A model generated the notes under the pieces. It searched no databases. It was not told where the DNA came from and saw only the letters and a list, made by a program, of their open reading frames with translations. Below are positions 10,673 through 21,944 of a DNA stretch of 64,000 nt, one piece after another. Every line of letters starts with the position of its first letter. Position 1 is the first letter of the stretch. A program made the position numbers and the translations under genes. This DNA is from Theropithecus gelada (taxonomy: Eukaryota > Chordata > Mammalia > Primates > Cercopithecidae): assembly GCF_003255815.1 (NCBI RefSeq), contig NC_037669.1, forward strand, positions 132,479,307 through 132,543,306, written 5' to 3'.

Positions 10673-12403
10673 GCTTTTACTACTTGGCAAAGAATTGCTT
10701 TATATACCATGGACTTAATGTTTTAGCATTCCCCCTTTCTAAGATTCTGTTTTGAAAATGATAAGGCAAATACCAAGCACTAGAAACCTCTAATATATGA
10801 TGTTACACGAAGCACTGCCATTTGTTTTCTTTTTCTAGGCCAAATAAAACTAGAAAGCAAACCACAACAGTTCACTCATGCTGCAAACTTTTGGATTGCA
10901 GCCTAGATTAAAAACAATAACAACAAACAAAAAGGGTACAGTTTCCCCAGCTACAGAAATTTGTTTTATGGACTCCAATAAATTCTTGGCAAATAAATAG
11001 AAACAATCTGCAGCCTTTGTCTGGCAGAGGCCAAAGGTTATCCATTTACAGGGATGTTAAGACAGTTTTCCTCAAAAGAGATGGGTGCTGAGGTTTGAAA
11101 GGATTCTGGCTGGCAGTAGGAAAAAGCATGCAAGCCCACTGATGCTGGTGGCTCAGTGGGGTTTCTCTTTCAGTGTCTGCTAATCCCTCTGTTTTCATAA
11201 GCAAGGGGGAACCAATGGCAATGGCTCCAGTTGCACTCCAGAGGTACAGGCTGTCAGGCATGCATGTCTGCAGCTGAAAGCACAGGGTTGGTGAGAAGCA
11301 ATGGTTGGTGACACTGAAGATTTCTCTTTATTTCCAGGCATTACCAGAGAGGTTTATGAACCAGGCTGTTGAAATGCTTCAGTCAGTTGCTCTTCATGGA
11401 TGTTTTCTTTTTTTCTTTTCCATTAAAAAAGAGGAGAAAAGAAATACTTTCACTTATTAAAATTCAAAGATAAATGCTGACGGGAACTTTATTTTTTTGT
11501 ATTTTCTTCTTTTTTAATTGAAGGGCTTTCCATGGTTGACCTGGTACAAACTTATAGCCCAGGCTACCAGTCCCGAAGTAAATCTACATACATATTTTAT
11601 TGGAAGTCACCTTTAAAATTGCTGAAATGGCGCTGTTTACCATGCCAAGGAATGCTGCTAAGGGAAAGAGAGGAGGATTACTGAAGCGAGATGATGTGAT
11701 TTATTTGGCCAATCAGAGGGAAAAACAGCCTAGGCCATGTGGCTTCTGGGGTGCAATCAATAGCCTACCAGGAGCAGGCTCCCACACTCCCATCCCAAGC
11801 AGGACTCATGAAACAACGGTTGCAGATCAAGGACTGATGGCCAGCACTCAGAGGGTTGGAAGACTTGCTGCCAGGGCCACAGTTTCCCCAAATCTATATG
11901 GAAAACAATGTTTCTGTTCCAGTGCTAACAAATAAGCAAGAACCGTGCACTGACAGTCTTAAGTTTTTTGTTTGTTTGTTTTGCATTTAAGAAGATGAAA
12001 AGTTGGTAGAACTACTTCAAGAAAACAAAAGAGCAAGACAAATGCCGCATACTTAATAGTCTCTTCATCATAGTTGAGCACTTTGCACAAATTTTCTTAG
12101 ATTTTCAGGGTTTCCAAGGAGCTTAATCACCCAGATCAGTTTCATAAACATACATGTGTACATACATATGTTTTCTAAGCAGTTCAGCATATGAAATAGA
12201 CTCATTTCTTATCTGTGTGCTCATGGTTGTTCATGCCTATGAAGGCTTTTAAATGAATAGTTTTGTAACTAAGCCAAAAATACCTACCCCGCTTCTCTAA
12301 GGCCTTTCTGTAGAATTAGAAGTTAGAATTTGATATCATGGAACTGAAGGGTAAAAATTAAAAAACCTGGGAAATAATATTTTCCTTCTCCATATAGAGC
12401 ATC
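10673..12403. other. No gene recognised
   Basis: Unrecognised sequence with short A- and T-runs. The open frame at 11600-11935 (111 codons, plus) shows no domain. I see no exon-like pattern. Confidence 0.35.
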
Positions 12404-12404
12404 T

Positions 12405-12560
12405 CCAGCGCTTTGAGATCAGGTAGGCCTCTGTTGGTCAAGTCACCTAACCACTCTGAGTCTGTTTCCCCATATTTAAGGTGGAAAGTACAGCACACCT
12501 ACACAGGGTCATTTTGAAGATATAGTAAGATAGGATGCATAATGCAGATGCTGAGTCCAG
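12405..12560 (+). mobile_element. MIR SINE
   Basis: Sense MIR: GGTCAAGTCACCTAACCACTCTGAGTCTGTTTCCCCATATTTAAGGTGGAAAG, then GGGTCATTTTGAAGATATAGTAAGATA and a TGCAGATGCTGAGTCCAGG tail. Confidence 0.6.
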
Positions 12561-12734
12561 GGAAATGTCTTTTCATTCTGAGTTCACAACTTCCTTGTGA
12601 TATGTTGGAGCAAAACACTAAATTACTTTTTTTCTTTCTGTTCTGCTTTTCACATGCCCAAATTACAAGTTCTTTTCTCCCTGTTCACATCCTGGATTAT
12701 AATAAAGGTAAGGGGAAGGGTGAACTCTTGAAGT

Positions 12735-13455
12735 CACGAATGGGTATGTAGGGATGAAGGTCAGGTTTCCCCTCTGCCCACTAAATGTTCATTGAAATGA
12801 ACTGAAAGTAGACAGATCAATGGGAAGAAAATGCATAGAAAATTTATTAATGTTCATAAGTACAGGAGATGTATAAAACATGAGGTTCAAAGAAAGGCCT
12901 GATGGTTGAAGCTTATATACCCTCTTCCTAGGGGCTAGTAAATGGTTTTCAGGAGAAATGAGTGAGCCTAAAGAAGAATCACCAGGGACAAAGTTCTTCT
13001 GAGCTCTGGGGAAGATGGTGGGAAGGTCAGGGCTGAAACTTGACTGTGAACAAAGATTGTCTTATTGTGCAGATAAAATCTCCCAGGTAGTCTGTCAGAA
13101 CTGCCCACAAAAGAACAGATGAAAAGTCTATCTGAGTATGATGAAGACTGTAAGTTTCTTCCCTTCTCTGGTGGTCAATCTTTCCTGGTTATTTAATGAG
13201 ATTGTTAGGGAGGGAGTTTTAAGACCATTGCATTTCTCCTAGAAAAACCTTGCTTAATCAGATAAGGAAACTTCAGAAAAAGTCCCTTCTGGTTGCTTGC
13301 AGAAAGAAAGGGGATCAGAGAGACAGGGAGGCAGGGAAAGATCAGAAAAAGACCTTAGTTCTAAGGCTTACTTCTGATGTCTTTAAATTCAAAACATTCA
13401 ACATGCCAAAGCACCATACTTTGGGGTCTCTTTCTTTGTACCTCAACAGGTAGTT
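12735..13455. mobile_element. Possible unassigned interspersed repeat
   Basis: Blocks such as GAAGCTTATATACCCTCTTCCTAGGGGCTAGTAAATGGTTTTCAGG and CCCAGGTAGTCTGTCAGAACTGCCCACAAAAGAA feel like a dispersed primate repeat, possibly LTR-derived, but I cannot name the family. It may be ordinary unique sequence. Confidence 0.27.
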
Positions 13456-13596
13456 GTTAATGTTGCTTACCAGATATCTCCAGCTCTGTTTTCAGAGCAC
13501 AGGAAAGAATTGCACTTTTTAGACCCTAGTGGTTGGATGGGACCACACGATATTTAATTGTTGGTACAAGAACCCAAAAGCCCCAATGCTCTTACC

Positions 13597-13797
13597 ATGT
13601 CTAGTAGAACTTTCTGTAATGATGGAAATATTCCCCATCTATATTTTCCAGTAGAGTACCCATTGGCTACATGTGGCATTGAGCACTTGCAATATGGCTA
13701 GGATAACTGAAAAATTAAATGTTTAATTTTATTGAATTATAATTAAAATGTAAGTGGTTACATGTGGCTAGGGACCACACATATTGGACAGTGCACA
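13597..13797 (+). mobile_element. MER20 (hAT-Charlie non-autonomous DNA transposon)
   Basis: Runs from TCTAGTAGAACTTTCTGTAATGATGGAAATATTCC, through GGCTACATGTGGCATTGAGCACTTGCAATATGGCTAG, to an A/T-rich centre and the mirror block TACATGTGGCTAGGGACCACACATATTGGACAGTGCAC. The internal inverted CACATGTGGC blocks and length near 200 bp match MER20. MER20 copies are known regulatory elements in endometrium; nothing here shows that for this copy. Confidence 0.87.
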
Positions 13798-14229
13798 TCT
13801 AGATGGTGACTGTCCCATTAGCCTGAATCCAGGAGTGAGGACAATGATGAGGTAAGGGAGAGCCCCAACCAACCTGCAAGGGACATGTGGCAGGCATGAG
13901 AAACAAGCTTGTGTTGCTCTAATCTATTAAGGTTCTGGGGTATTTGTGACCACAGCATAGCCTAGCCTAGCCTTTCTGATATACTGTCTGAAGGAAGATA
14001 TTATTACATTGACAGAAGTCTTATATCAACCAATAAGAAATGATTTCTCTTCTATGTGGCACTGTGTCTAGTCCTGGAGGTCCTGAAAGAAATCACCCAT
14101 GTTCCCAGCCCTCATATGGTTGATCATTTCCTTGGTAATTTCTGATATGGTTATGCTCTCAGAAGAAGGAATAGGTCCTCTCTTCTTTCCCAGTTGGATA
14201 CAAGGGAAAGCCTCAGAATGCCATCTTGT
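13798..14229. other. No gene recognised
   Basis: Unrecognised sequence between MER20 and the truncated Alu. It contains a small CCTAG repeat near 13963. Confidence 0.35.
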
Positions 14230-14431
14230 GGCCGGGCGTGGTGGCTCACGCCTGTAATACCAGCACTTTGGGAGGCTGAGGTGGGCAGATCACTTGAGTT
14301 CAGGAGTTCAAGACCAGCCTGGCCAACATGGTGAGGCCCCGTCTCTACTAGAAATACAGAAAAAAATTAGCTGGGCGTGGTGGCATGTGCCTGTAATCCC
14401 AGCCACTCAGGAGGCTGAGGAAAAAAAAAAA
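14230..14431 (+). mobile_element. Alu truncated at its 3' side but with tail and TSD
   Basis: An AluS-like left arm and linker are intact from GGCCGGGCGTGGTGGCTC, but the right arm stops at CAGGAGGCTGAGG (about Alu position 190) and runs straight into 13 A. Target-site duplications AATGCCATCTTG (14217-14228) and AATGCTATCTTG (14432-14443) match at 11 of 12 bases and sit flush with both ends. The short form was therefore probably the inserted form, not a later deletion. Confidence 0.95.
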
Positions 14432-14443
14432 AATGCTATCTTG

Positions 14444-14824
14444 CCCCAGAGCTTGCAAGCCCCAAACTCTACTCATAGTATTCCAGGTCAGCTCTCAGAA
14501 AAGGCAGAATGTGCACTTGGCTCTCTGAGAGGACTTGTGCCCCACATTCCCATCACTGAGACAGGGAAAAGAGAAGCAACTCTAGTGGGGGATGGGGTGC
14601 AGGCCTGAGAGAGACTCTCCGGAGCCATAGAGCAACTGTACAGGGCACAGAGAACGCTACATCCTAGTAGAATTAGGCACTGCCGATCATCAAGCGGCTT
14701 CTCTGGATAGACAAATATATTTTGATTCTCCAGCACGTGTACATTGAAAGCATTCATTTTGACATAGTTCTTTGTTCTTTAAAAAAAAATTTTTGTTATC
14801 ACATTTTCTTTCTTTGTAAATAGT
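14444..14824. other. No gene recognised
   Basis: Unrecognised. It ends with an A/T run (TTTAAAAAAAAATTTTTG) near 14780. Confidence 0.35.
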
Positions 14825-15805
14825 ACTGTCATTCACCCAAATCAGAAATCTGGGAGTCATTCTAGACTCATCGTTTCTTCATCTCCCATGTTCCATTCAG
14901 TTCTGTCAGGTGAACCTTATTCTTCTTCACCCCCACAGCATCTGCCAAGGCCATGACATGCTGCATGTGCTGACCAGTTTGTACCCACACAAAGGCGCCT
15001 GGCTGAGGCAGGTGAGGCTCATCTTCATCCGAGTCAATGGGACTTCTCAGCCCGAGGTGATGAGGTGTCTTTTTCTAAATCCCATGAAGGTGCCAGGTAG
15101 GCCAACTGTAGCTCTGTCAATTGCCTTAGTATATGCTCAACGTCTTTCACTGTAACAAAATAATCTCCTAATCAGCCACCTTGCTCTGTCTTTTCCTCTA
15201 CCGTTCAAACTACAACCAGAGTGATAATTCATAAACACAAATCTGATATGACCACTTTCCACTCTCTTGCTTAAAATCCCAAATGGCTTCCCACTCCTGT
15301 CAGAAAGTACAAACTCGTGTAAGTGTGGCCTCCGGGGCCTCGTTACCTGTCCAGCTCTTCCCTCCTCCTCACAACCCTGAACATGATCTGAATGCCTTGT
15401 AGAACCCTGAATGGGACCTGTGGTTTTGGGTCTGTAGATATTTGTCCCTGTGTACCTTCTTCCTGGAATGCCCCTACCTCTACCCCGTTCTCAGGCTGGC
15501 TGCCTTGGAAACTTTTCTTTTGAGAGTTAACCAAGCATTGTACGTTTTGAGGAAACTTTTCCTGACCACCACCAAGGAGAATTTATGCTTTCTCTTTCAC
15601 ATCCTCACTGAACCCACTATCACGGCACCTGTGCATTTTTAATTCTCACGTTTGTCTTCCTGTCTGAATCTCCTGGCTGTCCTGTGCCCTCCTTGAGGAC
15701 AGTCTGTCATGCCTTATTTCACTCCGTGTCCCTTGCATGCACCTAGCGCAATGCCTGGCCGATAGCAGGCTCTTCTTAAATATCCATTAAATAAATGAAC
15801 AAAAG
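14825..15805 (+). mobile_element. Long L2 LINE copy (C-terminal ORF remnant plus 3'UTR)
   Basis: An unusually long sense L2. It starts in the end of the reverse-transcriptase ORF (CTGGGAGTCATTCTAGACTC, encoding an LGVILDS-like phrase typical of CR1/L2 RT), then GGCTTCCCACTCCTGTCAGAAAGTACAAACTC, GTGGCCTCCGGGGCCTCGTTACCTG, TCTTCCTGGAATGCCCC, CTTTTCCTGACCACCACC, TCCTTGAGGACAGTCTGTC and the end CAATGCCTGGCCGATAGCAGGCTC...TTAAATAAATGAA. About 980 bp of contiguous L2 order is preserved. No frame is open throughout. Confidence 0.87.
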
Positions 15806-16453
15806 TCAGTTCCATTTTATTTTTCGGGATCAGGTGCATAGTTTGCCAGTGAAAGTAAACAGAAATCGAAGGTATTTTAAATTTAAGCTTCCTTCTTACC
15901 TTTTCATTTAAACACAGTGGTTTAAACTATGCAGTTGCCTTTCTGAACGTGGTCACTTTAACAGTCTTACCAGAATTGAGAAGGGTTGAGATAGGAGGAG
16001 TTGGGGATTAAGAAAACATAACTGAGTATGCTGGTATTATTCCATCACTCCTTCACTTGATCTTCCCAAAATGCAAATGGAAAAAAACCAACACCTTAGT
16101 TAGGTTTAAAGAGATAAGGCAGCTGTGACCCACACATGGGGCGAACAAAACAAGACAAGGTCATTAACCTAGAATTCTTACAGTACCCTGAATTCTAAAT
16201 GGCTAATAAATTGTAGTCATAAAAGAAAGGGAAACTTTAAGATGAGAAAATAAAATCCATATTAGAAAGGACACAGTATAATTTTGCCAAAGAAATTATA
16301 GTCTTTAGATTTATAGTTGCAAAGGAGTTGCCTTCCACATTAAAGGGAAAATGTATATCTAAAGTTCTCAATTGGTTACTGTAGAAAATTAATTTAAATT
16401 CTGTATGCAATCATTTTCTTCCCAAAACCTACACTATTCTGGGGAGGCTGAAC
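15806..16453. other. No gene recognised
   Basis: Unrecognised AT-rich sequence. Confidence 0.35.
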
Positions 16454-16454
16454 T

Positions 16455-16680
16455 CCATAGGCTTTGGAACCATACTAGTTGTATTCAAATCCTAGATCTG
16501 ACATTTCCTAGCTGACTTTAAGCAAGTTATAGGATCTCTCTGAACTCGATTCCTCAGCTGTAAAGTGTAGATAATAATGGCACCTACCCCATAAGGTTTT
16601 AGTACAGGTTAAATACATATGCGTTTAGAACAGCAAGTGCTTCAGTGAATGTTAATATACATTATTATTGTTATTAATTT
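16455..16680 (+). mobile_element. MIR SINE, near full length
   Basis: Sense MIR: CTTTGGAACCATACTAG, TTCAAATCCTAGATCTGACATTTCCTAGCTG, AGTTATAGGATCTCTCTGAACTCGATTCCTCAGCTGTAAAGTGTAGATAATAATGGCACCTACC, then GAACAGCAAGTGCTTCAGTGAATGTTAATA and an ATTATTATTGTTATTA tail. Confidence 0.87.
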
Positions 16681-17667
16681 AAGGCTGTAATAATTTATAT
16701 ATGCCAAGGAACACAACCTCGATGATCTGAGACAAATGATTCTGAATGAAACCCAAGTTTTTGTTGGAATGCTTTGTTTTATATAATAAAATATATACAT
16801 AGATAAATGAGCAAAAATGGCCACATTTGCATGTTAAAGGTCTTTTTGAGGACCTGTAGTTCCTCCAGCCTGGGAATGGGAGGACTAGCCAGTAGCTATC
16901 TGAACCAAGATCACAATCCTTTTGTAGGAGATCTTGTTGGCTTCTCTAGCCAGATGGTTTGCTGCACAACAGTGGCTTTTGAATAAGTGCCCTGCATATT
17001 CTGCTACAGGCTGTCAGGATGCATCTTAAGTTCAAGCTGTAGGTCATACAATCACCTTAACAGGAAATTGTAATTAGTGAAAATGCTTTCAAACAGGAAT
17101 ATTTTAAATAATGTTTAAAGTTTTAGTGAAATCAGATACACATAGCAAAATTAGAGGAAACAAATTTTGACAAAATAAATTCATAAACCTATTGATTATT
17201 TACTTGACTCAATTTTATATTGGTTGATTGTTTTTAAATTGCCATAATGTGCTTGATTATCTTATGATTGCTCTGAATGAAGTATCTACTTCAATATTTA
17301 AATTTTCTGTCTGGCCAGTAGCATAAGACATAAAAAAATCAGATTTTGAGGACTTAACTTCAGATTCCATTATTCGTATAGATTCAAGTGTGTCCCTCAT
17401 ATTCTATCTTGCAGAATTTCAGAAATGAAAAACGAAGATTTTTATCTCAGTTTATACAGTAAATCAATTTTTTGTTATTTATCAAAGTGACAAAGTGTTT
17501 TCATTGCTTTAACTCTGTCATTTATATAAGTAATTGTCTAACTCTTCATATTATGTGACCAAAAACAACATTTTGCCTGGGTTTATTTCTGACTGACGTT
17601 CATGATCTGTTTCCATTTATAATGACTTGGAAGTTAGTTTTAAAAATTGTAAAAGAGTTTAATGCTT

Positions 17668-17668
<1 letters not shown>
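16681..17668. other. No gene recognised
   Basis: AT-rich, unrecognised. Confidence 0.35.
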
Positions 17669-17701
<33 letters not shown>

Positions 17702-17981
17702 AGACGGATCTTGCTCTGTCGCCCAGGCTGGAGTGCAGTGGTGCGATCTCGGCTCACTGAAAGCTCCGCCTCCCGGGTTCACGCCATTCTCCTGCCTCAG
17801 CCTCCTGAGTAACCGGGACTACAGGCGCCCCCCACCTTGCTCGGCTAATTTTTTTGTATTTTTAGTAGAGATGGGGTTTCACCATGTTAGCCAGGATGGT
17901 CTCGATCTCCTGACCTCGTGATCCGCCCGTCTCGGCCTCCCAAAGTGCTGGGATTACAGGCGTGAGCCACCGTGCCCGGCC
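17669..17981 (-). mobile_element. AluY, full length, antisense
   Basis: A ~31-T run, then the complete antisense Alu from GAGACGGATCTTGCTCTGTCGCCC to CACCGTGCCCGGCC. ACGCCATTCTCCTGCC and CAGGATGGTCTCGATCTCCTGACCTCGTGATC are Y-type diagnostic blocks. Many CpGs survive, so it is young. Confidence 0.97.
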
Positions 17982-18183
17982 GATACTTATCTACTTCATC
18001 ATATAATTATAGAAACAAAATAAACTATATCTGGCTAAACATGTGATTAAATAACAGAAAAATAATCTATCTCAACATCATCTGAAAGAGATGAAAACTC
18101 CAGTCCCAGGAAGAGATTTTCCTGGCTAAGGAAGTAATTTTTAGACTTTCAGATATCTGAAGTCATTGGTAAAGGATTTTTCG

Positions 18184-18470
18184 TGTCGAGACAGTCTCGC
18201 TCTTGTCACCCAGGCTGGAGTGCAATGGCGCCATCTTGGCTCACTGCAACCTCCGCCGCCCGGGTTCAAGCAATTCTCCTGCCTCAGCCTCCTGAGTAGC
18301 TGGGATTACAGGTGCCTGCCACCACACCCGGCTAATTTTTGTACTTTTAGTAGAGATGGGGTTTTGCCATGTTAGTCATGCTGGTCTCGAACTCCTGACC
18401 TCAGGTAATCTGCCCACCTCGGCCTCCCAAAGTGCTGAGATTACAGGAGTGAGCCACCGCGCATGTCCGG
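18184..18470 (-). mobile_element. AluS, antisense
   Basis: Antisense Alu from GAGACAGTCTCGCTCTTGTCACCC to CACCGCGCATGTCCGG. It has S-type blocks (TTCAAGCAATTCTCCTGCC, CTGGTCTCGAACTCCTGACCTCAGG). The poly(T) side is eroded to TTTTTCGTGTC, so it is older than its neighbour at 17669. The two are in the same orientation, 200 bp apart. Confidence 0.95.
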
Positions 18471-18958
18471 ACATTCTTAGTATAAACATTTCAGTCAGAA
18501 TTATGCCAACGTTGAATAATTTGGTTCAACAAAGTATTTTTTGGAGTGAAAAACCTCTAGGCCAATTTAATTTCCTGATTAATTTTCTATAGAGTGCATG
18601 TAATGGTTTTTAATATTTTTCCCTTACCATTTTTATTTTACTAAAATTATTTTCACCAGGATCAATTCTTTTCATTTAAATTTTATGTCAGTATTCATTT
18701 TTGTCATTGATAAGTTATCTTAAACAATGATTATAGCTTTGATCATAATGAGTTTTTCTCTTATGGCCATTATTTCTACAAAGCACAGTTTTTATGAGTC
18801 AGTTTTTTCCTAACTAAATTTTCTCAAGAATATTTTATATTTTCACTAATTTTTAGTTAATAAGTTTTATTGGGTACAGTTTTAATGCCTGTAAAGTTTT
18901 GATTTTAACAGCAATATTAATCATTCTTACCTGGAATAATTAATAATGAATTTTATAA
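18471..18958. other. No gene recognised
   Basis: AT-rich, unrecognised. Confidence 0.35.
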
Positions 18959-18959
18959 A

Positions 18960-19287
18960 TAATTTGGATGCAGCTGGAAACCATCATTCTTAGCAAACTA
19001 TCACAAGAACAGAAAACCAAACACCGCATGTTCTCACTCATAGGTGGGAACTGAACAATGAGATCACCTGGACTCGGGAAGGGGAACATCACACACCGGG
19101 GCCTATCATGGGGAGGGGGGAGGGGGGAGGGATTGCATTGGGAGTTATACCTGATGTAAATGACGAGTTGATGGGTGCTAACGAGTTGATGGGTGCAGCA
19201 CAGCAACATGGCACAAGTATACATATGTAACAAACCTGCACGTTATGCACATGTACCCTAGAACTTAAAGTATAATAATAATATAAA
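18960..19287 (+). mobile_element. Young L1 3' end (L1RS-type), 5'-truncated
   Basis: Starts at TTTGGATGCAGCTGGAAACC (the end of ORF2) and continues through the ORF2 stop, the G-rich 3'UTR tract (GGGGAGGGGGGAGGGGGGAGGG) and TATGCACATGTACCCTAGAACTTAAAGTATAATAATAATA. It is nearly identical to the 3' end of the full-length copy at 44290-50473, including the doubled GACGAGTTGATGGGTGCT / ACGAGTTGATGGGTGCAG block, so both belong to the same recent subfamily. Confidence 0.94.
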
Positions 19288-19577
19288 AAAATTTATAATT
19301 TCCACTTATGAGAAAAATTACATGGAATTTTATAAGAGAGAGGGAGATTGAGAAATACACAGAGGGTCAAGGAGAAAGACACCGAGGAGAGGAGTAGAGT
19401 GGAGTGAATGACAGTGAAACCCAGCAATACTGGTGGGGTCAGAAGCAGAGGGTCTTCTAGTGTATTTGATTGGCATCTTCTTCAGTTCACTGCAGTTCAC
19501 TGTTGGGGTCAATTTACTCATATGTAAAAAATTAGAGTGGGTTTGCCGATGCTATTTTGCAAAATAGTGGCAGAGGT

Positions 19578-19578
<1 letters not shown>
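19288..19578. other. Spacer between inverted L1 ends
   Basis: About 290 bp of unrecognised sequence separating a sense and an antisense L1 3' end. It contains GAGAGGGAGATTGAG and TTCACTGCAGTTCACTG. Confidence 0.4.
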
Positions 19579-19609
<31 letters not shown>

Positions 19610-19967
19610 TTTAAGTTCTGAGATACATGTGCAGGACGTGCAGGTTTGTTACATGGGTATATATGTGCCATGGTGGTTTGCTGCACCCATCAACCCGTCA
19701 TCTAGATTTTAAGCCCCACATAAATTAGGTGTTTGTCCTAATGTTCTCCCTCCCCTTGCCCCCCACCCCCAGCAGTCCCTGGTGTGTGATGTTGCCCTCT
19801 CTGTGTCCATGTGTTCTCAGTGTTCAACTCCCACTTATGAGTGAGAACAGACAGTGTTTGGTCTTCTGTTCCTGTGTTAGTTTGCTGAGAATGATGGTTT
19901 CCAGCTTCATTCATGTCCCTACAAAGGACATGACTTCATTGTTTTTTGTGGCTGCATAGTATTCCAA
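19579..19967 (-). mobile_element. L1PA 3' end, antisense, 5'-truncated
   Basis: A 28-T run, then the antisense 3'UTR and ORF2 end: AACTTTAAGTTCTGAGATACATGTGCAGGACGTGCAGG, TGGTTTGCTGCACCCATCAACCCGTCATCTAGATTTTAAGCCCC, CACTTATGAGTGAGAACA, stopping at TGCATAGTATTCCA. The 3'UTR form (no doubled block) marks an older L1PA than 18960. It faces the sense copy across 290 bp. A TSD (CAGAGGTC versus AAGAGCTC) is only suggestive. Confidence 0.94.
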
Positions 19968-20204
19968 GAGCTCATATTTTCAATCAGCTGTACCGTGAGT
20001 GTGTCCTACAACTTCTCAACTATCTCATCTCTGACATTCCTTAGAACTAGAATCGTAAGCCTGGTTCCCTGGACTTGACTGCTAAAGGAGTTGAGTTAAT
20101 TTTCTAGAAGTTCATGAAATTATCTACACAGAGTTTGTAATAGGAAGAAGCATTTTTCTTCTGAATTATATTTCTGCCCTGCCTGTATTGGCTTTATACC
20201 ACAG

Positions 20205-20365
20205 AGCCCATGGCCAAGTTGCCTAACTGCTTGAGCCTATTTCTTCTTCTGTATCTGGAGATAATACTTCTTACTTTGCCTGCTTCTCAGAGTTATTAAG
20301 AGGGTAAAATGTCATAGTAAATATGGAATTATTTTTAAATCTGTGAACTGCTAGATAAAAATAAG
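20205..20365 (+). mobile_element. MIR SINE, diverged
   Basis: Sense MIR: CATGGCCAAGTTGCCTAACTGCTTGAGCC, CTTCTGTATCTGGAGATAATACTTCTTACTTTGCC, TTATTAAGAGGGTAAAATG, GTGAACTGCTAGATAAAAATAAG. Confidence 0.57.
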
Positions 20366-21090
20366 ATTATCATGTGTGAAGGTTGAGTTTTGAAACACAA
20401 ATACACCTGTCATGGAAGGTTAATCTGATTTTCAAACTCTTCCTCTGGATGTTTCATTGAGATTTTCACGAAAAATAACCAGAATTTTATGTCTCAATGT
20501 TACAGCACAATTAAACCATCTTCCATGCAAGCTCTGAAGAGCAATAGAGATTTTTTAATGCCATTCTATACCAGATCTCTGGTTCAAGCAAAAGATGATT
20601 TCACGCTAATGATAGCAGGGAGCAATATAACCAGTTTTCTAGCTTTACAAGAATGTTGTCAATAGATTTTGTTTCAAACTCCAAAGGGTAGGTGTTTGAT
20701 GTGGAAAAGGAAACAGATACCCTAATGAAAACAGAGGGAGGTAGGAAGTCTTTGGAGACTTCCACTGCAAGGGTCTTTGAACCACATTTGGCATTCAAAG
20801 TGAGAAAACAAACTGAGCTTTGAAAAGAACAAGACAAATATAATACTGAATCCAACTTGGGGAAAAAAACAAAGAGGTCAGTGACAGAACATCACCCCCC
20901 GCTCCCCCTCCCCCACAAAATCTTGGATTCATGCCTGGAAAATGAATAGGTGAATAGGTAGGTAACTCCTTATTTTCCAGGGCTGTCAGTCCTCAGTTCC
21001 TATCAGTTCCACCTCTGAAATGTATTTTATAATGTTTGCTGCTGTTTACCACTGACTCCACCTCCATCCCATGTCATCTCTCATCTAGGG
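20366..21090. other. No gene; C-rich run at 20893-20916
   Basis: Unrecognised sequence. The run CACCCCCCGCTCCCCCTCCCCC contains three tracts of five or more C. Confidence 0.4.
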
Positions 21091-21091
21091 G

Positions 21092-21310
21092 GAAGTTGGG
21101 TGCAGAGGAGAGAACACTAGCTTTAGAGACAGACAAACTTAGATTTGAATTCCAACTTTGCCACTCAACCAGATGTGAGACCCTGGGCAGGCCTATCAAA
21201 CCTGTCTGAGCATGGGATTCCTCATCTGTAAAATGGGAATAATATAATCTTTACAAGTTATGAGGATTAAATGAGACAATGCTTAGCAAAATGTCCAGTA
21301 CAATATGTGG
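21092..21310 (+). mobile_element. MIR SINE, near full length
   Basis: Sense MIR: GTGCAGAGGAGAGAACACTAGCTTTAGAGACAGACAAACTTAGATTTGAATTCCAACTTTGCCACTCA, TTCCTCATCTGTAAAATGGGAATAATATAAT, AGGATTAAATGAGACAATGC, AAATGTCCAGTACAATATGTGGCATAGG. Confidence 0.92.
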
Positions 21311-21484
21311 CATAGGGCAGGCAGTCCCTCGTAGCATAGGTCCTTCCACTCCTGTCTCTCCATTTCATTGTTTCCCATCAATTCTTGCTTTCCATAATGC
21401 ATGTCTGATTAGGTCATTTCCCTCTCTGCTTGCTGTGGTTTTCCATCATTTAGCAAATAAATTATAAATTCCAGAATGTAGTCA

Positions 21485-21845
21485 TATCAGTGCTGTAACA
21501 AAAGTACCTAAAATACAGTTACTTAAATAGGACAGATGTTTATCTTTCACATAACATTCAGAGGCTAGTTGTCCAGGGCTTGTAAGGCAACTCTGCTATC
21601 TCTAGGTTTTAAGTGGCTGCTTCTGTTGGTTCCATCTCCCAGCTAGTGGGAAGGGACAGGGCTGGAGGAACTCATGCCAGGCTTTTTAGGGGACACATTC
21701 TGAAAGTGGCACTTATCACTTACAATCTTTTTGGCTGAACCTTAGTCACGAGGCCACATCAAGCTGCCAGGAAGGCCAATGGGAAATATTTCAGCTAAGT
21801 GGCCATACACTCAGCTAAAACATGGTAGTTATTTCATTAAAGAAA
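21485..21845. mobile_element. Unassigned old interspersed repeat
   Basis: GTGCTGTAACAAAAGTACCTAAAATACAGTTACTTAAATAGGACAG...TTTATCTTTCACATAAC, CAGAGGCTAGTTGTCCAGGGCTTG, and later AAAGTGGCACTTATCACTTACAATC and TTAGTCACGAGGCCACATCAAGCTGCCAGGAAGG follow the block order of a common ancient repeat. I cannot name its family or orientation. Confidence 0.4.
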
Positions 21846-21944
21846 AGGACCCTGGATATTTACAAACAACTAATAGCCTCTGCCATTAGCTGAGACATAA
21901 AGTGACAGAGCATTTTTCTAACTTTATTTCATTTTTCTTCCCTT

